Shown: one piece after another, positions 32,104-43,100 of the stretch
Layout: each line of letters begins with the position of its first letter
Numbering within the stretch: position 1 is the stretch's first letter
Assembly (NCBI RefSeq): GCF_036323735.1
Contig: NC_086025.1
Coordinates: 111,674,688-111,738,687, forward strand
Direction of reading: 5' to 3'
Length of the DNA stretch: 64,000 nt
From: Rattus norvegicus
Taxonomy: Eukaryota; Chordata; Mammalia; Rodentia; Muridae
The notes under the pieces: generated by a model
The model's database searches: none
Told to the model about the DNA's origin: nothing
Seen by the model: the letters and a program-made list of their open reading frames with translations, nothing else
Translations under genes and position numbers: made by a program

Positions 32104-35100
32104 GTGAGAGTGCCAGGCTTTTATTCCTATCCCAATAGGTCTGTGGGGGGTGGGGATGAAGGGGGTGGGCATGGGGTTCAGTAAGAGGCTGTCCCTCCTA
32201 TCACCTGGTATCAGTGGACCAACACAGAGTAGTTGAATTTGGAGGTCTTGCTGAATGATACTGCAGGACCTGCAGGCTCCTGAAGCTGTTTCCAGAGCCT
32301 GAACTTTAAAGGTCAGCGCCAGAGAGAAGAATCCTAAGACTCAGAATGGGGATGGCGTGGACGTGGCCAAGGGCCACAGGATGAGTGGGTGGTAGAGCCA
32401 GGGAGCAGAGGTGTCCTGGGTGCTATGCTTGGGTTTCAGGTTCCTAGTTCCACACCGTGATCAGGAGAGGCTTTTCCAACTGCTGTTCGACTGAACCAGG
32501 CCTCTGCGTGTCCCGACTTTAGGTTCAGATAGCCCAGGCTCTGCTGTCTGACCACTCAACTCCACTTCCTTATCCTACACAGGGCTTAGATGCTTGGCGC
32601 GATGTTGGGGGCGGAGTCTCTGTTCTGTCTGCTCTGAGGGTGTTTTAGACTTTTGGATCACGGTTGTGTCTCCGGAAGGCAGAACAGCGCTGGTACACAC
32701 TAAGTGCTCAATAAATCCAACAGAGATGAAGAATGACCCAGATCTGCCTTGGACAAAGCTGACATTGTACAGAGAGGGACAATGGGACCTGATGGCCCCG
32801 AGCCTAGCCACCTCATTCAGTCAGACCTCGCTCAGTGTCTCTATGGATCAAGCAGAAAGCAATGTTAGGAAGCAAGGGGCATGGAGAGTCATCCAGAGGT
32901 CTGGATGATGAGGCCCAGGTGGGAGCAAAGGACACATGGGATCTGGATAAAGGGATGGGGTCCCTGTAGGTCAAAGATCAGAGGAAGTTTGCCTGTGTAG
33001 TAACAAGAGTTAGTGTTGGGGTGGGGGTCAGAACAGCCTTCTTTCCATAGCTACAGAGAGTGACACTGGGGTGTTGAATAAGGTTGCATGACATGACTCC
33101 AGCCATTCTGACCTTCAAGTTCTCCTAGGAGACTGGCAGACATGAATCCTCCAGAAACTGTAGCCACTTGAGGCGTGGGTCCCTTCTTGTTTCTTGGGGC
33201 ACAAGGTTTCAGACGATGCCTGTGGTAACCATCAGGGATGAGTGTTTCCTCCACCCACTCTGACCTTTCCACAGTTGTCTGCCGCCCTCTGAGGGGCAGC
33301 TCCCCTCCTCTGCCCTAGATGGGACTGTAGGCCCAGGTCCTAGAGCCATCAGATCCAGCATCTCGAGTGTCCTCTGTGAGAACCAGCCCGGGGAGATACA
33401 GACAAGGAGATAGAGTATGCAGCAACAGCACTTTCTAGAACCTTGAGAACAAATGCCCAATGCTACACTGAGCCCCTGTCCAGCTCCCACTGGACTAGAA
33501 GTACCCCTGGCCTGCAGTTTTCAGGACTCTTCCAGATTAGGTCCCCAAGCGCACCCCCACGAGTAGCTCCCGTGAGCACGGAGCCTGGTATGAACCCAGC
33601 AAAGTCTGAGTGGGGTCTGAAGGGCATAGCTATCTTCCCAGCCCCTCCCCTTGACCTACACCACAGCCTCCGTCTTCGCACGCTGCCAGGTGACTCACAC
33701 TGCACCTGCCAGCTTGCCCGCTAGTCACAAGGGGAAGTGGCTGCTGAGAACCTACTAAGCGCCTGGCACCACTCTGGGTGCCTAGGGATGCAGTGTGAGA
33801 ACAGCCCTGCCCTTACAGGGTTGCGGGGATCCCTGTCACAGAGGGGATCTCCTGACCATATGACATAAGGACTTGACGATGGTCTGTGTTTTCAGAGAGG
33901 GTTGGGAGGAACCCGAGGGTGGGGAGAGGCCCCACAAGGTCTCTTCTGACAGGGGCTGAGTAGAATTCTGGCCCTAAGCCAGGCTAGTCTCTGGCCCTGT
34001 CTGGCCTGTCATGTCCTCTGACACCAGTGCTACCTAGAACACTTGTATGAGGTTTTTCCACGAGGCAGGAAGATGCCTTGTGTGGGACCTGCCTGCTTTT
34101 GGCCTGTTTTTCCTTGTTCTGTCTCCAGTCCTGTGCTCTGGCCATGCCTGCCTCCCTGGGGTTCCTTGAAATTGTCCTACTTACATGCCCCTCAGGAGGC
34201 CTTTGTGCTTTCTACTCCCTCTCCTGCCTGAAAGGTTCTCCCTGCTGCCATACACAGCTCTGAGCTCTCCTTACCCTTGTCTGTAGGGAATCCCACTTCC
34301 CTCTCGCAGTCCTGACCCCCACAAGCTGTCCTCTGCCACACTGTTGGCTCCTTGAAGGATGTGGTGAAAGTCACCTGTGGAAAGTGCTTGCCCCATGAGG
34401 AAACAGAAGGATTACGTATTGGGTATTCAATTTCCCCACTCCTCAGAGCTATGGGGTACTAGAAGCAGAGAGCAGGTCCTTGTGTGCTAAGTCTGTTCTA
34501 TGGTACAGGCCGCAGAATGTAGGAACAGGCCCAGGACTGGCTCTAGTCCAAGGTCTCTCAGCTTCTTTGTCTCGAATTCCAGTTACCTCATCTGGGCAAG
34601 CTCCGTAACCTCTTCAACCTCTCGGTGCTTCACCATCCACACCTTTCCCAGGGTAGCTTTGTCTCCAAGGAGGAGATACTTAGTTCCTGGTGTGCTGTGA
34701 GCACTCCCAGCCATTAGTGTTACCCAAATGTCCAGAGTGGCCCATGGTCATTTCTCCCTTTCTACTTCCCTCCTGTCCCACCTGAGCCTCTGAGGGAAGT
34801 GGGCGAGGCCACTCTTCCCAAGGGTGTCTTCATAGGACATGGTGAAAAGTCAGTGGGAAGGCACCAGGGGCCACGGAGGTGCCCCAGCCTGGGAGACAGT
34901 CCCTGCTGGTCTGCTGACTTCCCCAGTCACTGCCTGGTGACTTCTGAACCCAGATACACCAGCCTGGGACAGACCAGGTCCCAGGGCACCAAGGAAACAG
35001 CATGTAACTCTGTGCAGGGTATGCAGACTGCCTGGGACCCCATACTCTGTGAGGTGTGAGACACATTGTCCTATCTGTCTCTCAGGCACTGCCCAAAAGA

Positions 35101-38100
35101 ACCCAAATGCTTCTTCAGCTCCTCCTCCTCCCTTCCTCCTCCTCCTCTTCTTCCTCTTCTTCCTCCTCCTCCTCCATTTCCATGTTTGCTTCTCCCTCCT
35201 CAAACTTGCCCTCCCTCCCCTTCCTCATCCTTCTCTCCTCCCTCCCCTCTTTCTCTCCCATCTTATCATCCTTGGCATCCTACTCTTCTTCTCCTCCTCT
35301 TCCTCCTCCTCCACCTCTGCCTCCTCTTTTGAAACAGCTTCTCACTCTGCAGCCCGGGCTGACCTAGAACTCGTCCTTCCATCCTGACTCCCTTTCCTCA
35401 GCCTCCCGATTTCTGAGATCACAGATATATGCCACCGATTCCTGACTACAACCACTTCTTGCTTCCTGGTCTGTATACAAGTGATAAACAGATGACCTTG
35501 GCTGTGCCTGGTGGCCCACTTCCTCTTTCTCTGCTTGCCCTCGTCATCCCTCTCCAACTCACTGAAGGGTCTTAAGCTCCAGCCACAGTCATAAGCCACA
35601 TGCAGGTGGCTGTCACTTTAGCCACACCACATCAGCCCCAACCATGGCATCTCTACACCTGCACACCAGCCTTCTGCTGGATGCCTGCCCAGAGGCGTCT
35701 CGCCTTAGCACAGCCAGAGCCGAGTCTGACTGCTCTGGCTCTCCCTGTGCTGGTCAGAGACTGGCATCATTCTTGTCACAGACGCTTCCTTCAGCCCAGT
35801 CAGGCTGCCATACCTTGGTCATGCACCCCCTGGAAATGCATTAGGCTTCAGGGAAAAGTGGGACTGGTCTTGGCTTAAATGGTGACCAGTTGATCTTTTT
35901 TACAGTGGAAGTCCAGAGGAAGGCTTGCAACTTGTTCCATAGCTCAGGGACCTCAGTGCCAGCCCTGTAGTTTCTTTCATTCTGCATCATGATTTTTGCC
36001 TCATGGGTGCAACTGTGGTTGCCGCAGATCCAGATGCCACCCCCACTCCATCTCATTGACCAGAGCTAGTCACATGGTTGTGTTGCGCCTCAAGGGCAGG
36101 CAGGTGGGAACAGGCATGGGAGTGCTGCTTGGCTCAGGCTAATCTTGACAGACTGCCTCTCCAAGCCGGGCACACTTACCTCTGAGCACGGCTGCCACTT
36201 GATTGGCCAGGAAAAATAAACAAAACAAAATAGGAACATACTAAATGCTAGTCTAGCCTGTCATTTGCATGTCCTGGCTGATGTCACCCCTCACTCTTGG
36301 GGCCTCGAGTGGAGTTGTCTCGTTACCTCTCTACCCACATGGCTGGTTATCTGTGAGGACCTCCTCAAACCAAGATTTTCCAAAGCCCACCTAGTTCCTT
36401 GATCTCAAGACCCTCAGGCGAATGTATCTACCTTAAGACCCACCAGGCTCTTCCCTCAGCAAATCTAAACTCTTCATCGGGGCTCAGAACCTTAGCATAA
36501 GTTGTTCCCACTGCCTGAAAGGACCTTCCTAGTTTCCAGTGAATTCCAGTTGGCCCACTTAGAGCTGGCTTGAACGTCATCTTTCTGAGGCTTTTGTTTA
36601 CTTGGGCAGAGTCAACTGATCTCTTGACTGGGGGGATGTGGACTGCTGTCTGTCAGCCAGACTCACGTTACTATAACAAGATACGGGAGTCAATTAATAT
36701 ATGAAGTAGAAAGGCTTATTTTGGCCCACGGTTCTATAGATCCCACCCAAAAGCAGGGCAACCCCTTTGCCTTGAGCCTTCAGAGACGGCAGCAAATTGA
36801 AACAGGACCAGATGCAAGCAGAGGAACTGGAGAAGGAACATGGTCCCTTAGTCCCCCCTCAAGGCAATCCCTGAGGACCCAAGGACCTCCCATGAAGTTC
36901 CCTTCCTAGAGGTCCACACACTCCTCAGTGGTGATACCCTGGGGACTTAGCCTTTAACTGGATTGTGGAGGACACTCGTACAAATCACTGCAGGCTTCCC
37001 AGCCCACTCTTCACCCTGTGACAGATACCAACACCAGCTCTGCACCCCTCATTCTCAGGGCCTGACCTGTGTCCTCACAGCCTGGGGTTCCCAGCATCAG
37101 TGAGGTGCCAGGCATGGACAGTGTTCAGAATGAGGTGTGCAGGTCTCCAGTTGTGTCCAGAACGGGCAAGGCGGTAACTGATTCCTTTCCTCTGGCCTCT
37201 TACAGCGATTTTGAGCAGCTTCCAGATGATGTGGCCATCTCAGCCAACATCGCTGACATCGAGGAGAAGAGGGGCTTCACCAGCCACTTTGTAAGAGACA
37301 GCAATCCCTGTTCCTTTGACCTCTAACCTCGACCTTCCACCTTTCATCTCCTGTCTCAGTGGGTCCCAGTAGAGCCATTTTTCTGTTTGGAACACCTGGA
37401 GATGCCTTGACTGTGGTTTCTCTGGACAGGGTGGTTGCTGACACATGCTGGATAGAATGTAGGGCGCTCCTGAACACATCCAAAAGCATGGGACACCCCG
37501 GTGAAGGCTTACCCTACTCAGCGTGCACCGTAGGGCTTGAGAACGCCTGGTCCCTCTCTGTGACCTCTGAACTCACCCTGTGCTCATCTCTGGGCTCCTT
37601 TATCCTCCCTTGTCTCCCAGTCTCTCTACCTTTCAGTTCCCCCACCTCCCCAACCTTTCCCCCTCCCAGTCCCTTCCCAACCCCCCAACCCTCTCCACTT
37701 CCCAGTCCCCCACAGCTTTCCAACCCTCTACAGCCTCCTAGCATCCTCCCTAACCCCATTCTAGCTCCCCCACTTAACCTCTCTCCTCCTCAGGTGTTTG
37801 TCATCGAGGTAAAGACAAAAGGAGGATCCAAGTATCTCATCTACCGCCGATATCGCCAGTTCTACGCCCTGCAGAGCAAGCTGGAGGAGCGGTTTGGACC
37901 AGAGAGCAAGAACAGCCCATTCACCTGCAGCCTGCCCACACTGCCAGGTATGCTGCACTGCCTGATGCCCGGAGCTGGCCCTAGCTCTTGTCTCACCTTC
38001 CAGCTCTGCAGGATGCTATTTCAATCCCCTTGCAAAGGATTCATTCAGCTGGTGCCCCTCCTGCAGCTATAGGCTGGCAGTGTTCCCTAGAAGTCCCCTG

Positions 38101-40092
38101 CCTGACAATCCTCTGTATACAGGGTACCTTCACTGCTACAGTGTCTGCCTCATAACCCTTGACCTCTGGGGACCCAGTACAGCCACTTGCCACAGCCACC
38201 GCCACCAAGGGAGCCTGGGCTGGGAGCATTCGGCATCTGGGTTCTAGTCTTTCCTGTCTCTTTCAGACACCCATTCGGCCAGCTCTCCAGCCGCACAGCC
38301 TCAGCCTCAACAGATCCCTGAGGCTCTCCCCTGTCCCTTGGGGAAGCAGGGAGCCACATGGTTCTGAGTACACATAGCCTCCAACCCCACCCCATGGTCA
38401 CCCACTACTGCCCATATGACTTTCTTTCCAAATCTTCTGTGCCACCCTCCCCTGAGCTTGCCCAGGAAAGGCCTTGGGGATGCCCCTGACTCTATCATGT
38501 CACATTGTCCCATCTTCCCTTCTTCCAGCCCACCTCCTGTGGGTGCGCTGGCCCTCAGACAGAGTCTCTTTTTCCATCTCCAAAAAGGACCTGACCGAGA
38601 GGCAAGGAACCGTCTACCCCACCATGCCCCCACCGCCCCCCATGCTTCTGAGTGGTGAGGAGGTGGTTCTGTCATTCCGAGCTGACGCCTCTCTCCAGCC
38701 TCCCCCTTACTCCCCTCCCCACTCCCTTTCCTTGAGCTCTGGCCATTTTCTTTGATACTGGGCTCCCCTCTGGAGCATGTGCATCGTCTCTTCACCACAC
38801 CCCATCTGTTGAGCTATAATCAAGTGTCCCCCGGGGGGGGGGCTCTCTTCTGAGCCTCCTGTCCCAGAGTCCCCAAAGATCCCGTTTTCATTCCTTTGCA
38901 GCCACTCTTCTGCAGTCTCTGGGTTTTACCTTCCATCCCAACGCTTCCCCCAGGACAGAAACCTGTAGTTCCACTCTGATGTCCAGAAGCTGAGGGCTCC
39001 CCCTTGTGCTCAATCTCTTCTTTCATTAGGCCCCCTCTACCTCCTCCCCCCCTCCAGCCCTCCTGAGTCTGGCTTGCCTTTCTTGCTGCAGACTCTGTTC
39101 CCTTGTTCACCGTAGGAGCAGGGCACCCCCACCCCCACCCACCCCCAGCCTTGCCTGTCTCATTTTCTCATTATGAACAACCGGTGCCTGTGACTTTGTC
39201 TCCTTTCGATTTGTGGCTCTGGTGTAGCCCTAACCTTTATATACCATCCCCTGGCTTCACAGGTGCTCACCCTGTCTACCCTGTGGCCCAGGGCCCTCTG
39301 AGTGGCCGCACCCCCAAGTGTCTGCTGAAAGGCTCCTGGTAGCCCTTTGTCACTTGGTTGGACATTGCCTCTTTCCTTTCTCCAAGAACACTCCTTGAGT
39401 TAGAGGCAGGACTCATTCACCCACACAGCAGATTCTTAGTTCTCTACAGTGTTGGTGTGTGTGAATGGGGCTTGGGGCCCATCGTTTCTAACAATGGTAG
39501 CCTGCTGAAAGGGGCCTTAGGGAGTCTCCCCACCTCCAGGATGCCAATGAAGTTTTTCTGGGGAGCCCTATCTAGTGGTGTGCTTCAAAGAGCCTTTGGT
39601 TCCCTGAATGATGTCCAAGCCTGAGGATGGGGGAATCACTGTGATCTAGGCAGGCAAGAGGTCCTGTGTTCTGACCTAAGGCTTGCCAGTGTGCGTGCAT
39701 GCATACATGTGCATGTCTTATGCATGCATACATATGTTTGTGTGTGAAAGCAATCTGTGAGCATCTGGGTATATATATGCATGAGTGTGTATACTTGCAC
39801 ACATAGGCCTTGCATGTATATTTGCATATATGTGTATGTGGGTATACTATATGTGTGTGCATGTATATGCATGCTCCTGAAGGCAGGTGTACCTGTGCAT
39901 ATGTGTGCACACATATGTGAGTATGTATATTTAAGTTCATGTGGATGCATTTGTGTGTATGTGTGATTATACATGCATCTGGGTGTGTACATGCATGTGA
40001 GTATGTGTGCATTTGTCTTTGTGAGTGAGGGTGTGTGTGCATGGGCTTATATATGTGTGAGTTTTGAATGGGTGTAGAGTGTGTGTGTTTTG

Positions 40093-40124
<32 letters not shown>

Positions 40125-43100
40125 ACATGCACGAATTACTGTGTGTGTGGGTACCTGTACACGCCTTACTGTGTAGGAGCAGGCATGACATGGAGAACTC
40201 CTATCTTCTAGTGATGGTATGATGGGAAGATGCAGTTACAAAGTATCTTGGTGACGCTTGGTACCATGCATGAAGGCAGGACGAGTTTTGAGCTGGGGGA
40301 GGAGCATGGAGCAGTTGTCTCTGATGGGTCAGTGGAAGATCAGGCACCATGTGGTCCAGGCTCTGGGCATCTTTTCTCTTTTCAGCCAAAGTCTACATGG
40401 GTGTCAAACAAGAGATTGCTGAGACTCGGATCCCGGCCCTCAATGCCTACATGAAGGTACCTGCTGCCGTGTCCCCTGGGTGCTTGAGTGGGCAGGGCCT
40501 TACTGTGGGGCATGAATTTGAGAACTGAAATTTCGTTGAGGCCCCCATAGTCTTGTCTTCAATCCTGAAAGGCCTATCTGGAGAGAGAAGCAGGGCATCT
40601 ATTCAGGACCAAGCTTCTGGGTCACAAATGTCACTCTTGACAAATCCTTGAGTACAACAAGTTCATGGAATATTTGTGCCGGGCTCTAGGACACAGTGCC
40701 TGCCCCAGAGCACCTGCAGCCCAATGGCAGGTGAGCCACAAGCCACACAGGTGTCTCATGCCGCGCAGTGGGGACATAACAGCAGAACACAGGCCGAAGA
40801 AGAGCCCCTTTGAGCAGATACCTCTGCTTTTACCCGTGCCCAGTTGGATCTGGGTTACACTCACTGTCCTTGGTGTGTCCCGTGTCTTCATTCGCATACC
40901 GTCAGCTTTCTATGACACAGGGACATAGAAGAAATGGTGTTAGAGGCAGAGGCCAGGGTGGCCAGGCAAGAATGCTCTCTTACCACAACCATGCAGGAAA
41001 AGGCTGGTGACCCTTACAAGGTAGTGAGCACCCTGTCAACAGAAGCATGCAAGTCAGGGCTTGATGAAAAGCCTTCCTCGGTGTCCAGAGGTCCTTTACA
41101 GCTGGGGAGCTCTGGCTTTGTAGGCTTTTGTTTGGATGGGTGCCTTGGAGTGGGTAAACAATCTTCTCTCACAAAGGGACAGCTCTCAGCTCTCAATGAA
41201 TGACGCTGGGGTCTTTTAAGAAAATGTGTGTGTGTGTGTGGGGGGTGTTTTTAGAACTGTGAACCTGCTTCTAGATTGTGATTCTGAGAGATTTTCCCAC
41301 AGAAATTGGATGCCTCTGGAACTGTAGCTCTCATACAGTGGCCTCAGCTCTACAGGGTACCTAAACCCTAGGGTAGCCATGCCAGTCTCCCCTGATCCAT
41401 GTCCTCATAGCTTAGTCACAGTGTGTGCGCATGGGCAGAAAGAGGAGTGTGCATGTGATAGAGGACTTTGACCTGCAAGGCCCCCCTTGACCCAACTACT
41501 TCCCAGATCTGCCCTCATCCCCACCCCATCCAAGCACCGTCTCTCCTTATCATTCATTTGGTAGAGTGCTTGTCTAGCCTTTGGCAAGTCCTGGATTTGT
41601 TCCCCTGTATCAAATAAAATAGACATGGTGGCCCACAGCTACTGTCCCAACACTTAGGAGACAGAGGCAAAATGACCAGAAGTTCCAAGTCGTTCTTGGT
41701 TACATAGCAAGTCTGAGGCCAGCCTGGGCTACGTGAGCCCTGATATGAGCACCTCAGTGCCTCTGGGTGCCCCAGCTGTGTTACTAAGCTGTGTGGCCCT
41801 GGGTAGATCCTTTCCCTCTCTGATCCTAGCTTTCAGGTTTCTGGTGTTATCAGCCCCCTTAACTGATCTCTGGAGACCTTTAAGTGATTTCAAATGACCT
41901 CTCAAGCCAGCATCCTTCTCCTACCCCGACCCTGCCCACCCTAGGCCAGGAGCAAAGCCTGGGAATTGTCTCCTTCAGTCCCTGAGGGTTAGTAACTCAT
42001 TTTTATTATCAACTGAGTGCATTAGCAGAGATGGTAACCAGGGTTGGTGTGTTGACCGTCTAGATCTTTATGTCGATTGCCCACCTGTCCCTCCCTCTTC
42101 ACACAGAACCTCCTGAGCCTGCCGGTCTGCGTGCTGATGGACCCCGACGTCAGAATATTCTTCTATCAGTCTGCTTACGACGCAGAGCAGGTGCCTCAGG
42201 CACTTCGTAGGCTCCGACCGCGCACGCGCAAAATGTAGGTGGCCATCGCTGCACCTCTGAGCTCGCGACTGAGTCCAATCTCTGGCCTCCAGGGGTCGCT
42301 GCTGTTTGTTGTTCCAAAGAGGCCAGTGCTCCCTTCTCACCCTGTCCCTCTCAGAAAAATGAACCAGGCAGGCCCTGAGGCACCACAGTAGTGAAACGGC
42401 GCTCATTTCCGTGCGAGCCACTTCTTTAACAAGCCAAGGAAAAGCAGGCAGGGATCTTGAGTCCTGACCTCCCCCAATGCACCTAAGGGGGCAGGGTGTG
42501 AATTCCAGCTTCGCAGGAGAGTTTGGCTCTGAGAGTCAAGTTGAGGACTGGTAGATAGCTATTGGTGTTGAGCCATGATCTCCTCTCCATTCCTTCTCGA
42601 AGCTTTCCCTTTGGGTCTTCTGTGAGAGAACAACCTCACCCAGGGCAGTGGTGAGAATACAAGACGAAGGGCGGGCTGCAGGAGCAACCAATCGTAGCTG
42701 GTGCTGGGCATGATCTTCCTCTCTGTGCCTCTCCTGTACTGACTAGAGCTCTGAGCACAGAAGCAGGAGCTGAACCCTGGGGGTCTACAAGGCTGACACC
42801 CCCTTTTCTTTCCATAGCAAGGGCGTGACTCCACAAGGGCCCAGCATGGACCGCATGGAAGCTCCAAGAGCAGAGGTACCCACACCCACACTAGACCTCA
42901 TCCACCCAACTGTGGAGCCCGCCTGCTGGGCGCCACTGTGCGCTTTGGATGGCGCTGGGTGCCCAGCAGGAAAGAGACGCTCCAACCTCAGCTTGATGCT
43001 GAGTACCCTCGCCCAGCTGAGGGCAGGGAAGGACCCGGCATGCAGAAGCAGGAGAATAGCTGGCCCTTCATTCATCACATCATCCAGAGAGCTTGCTGGG

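Noticed and set aside
37359..38072. 237-codon plus-strand frame
   Set aside because: It is exon 3 of Ncf4 with intron 2 and intron 3 sequence on either side. Only 37794-37947 is supported as coding; the apparent start is GTG.
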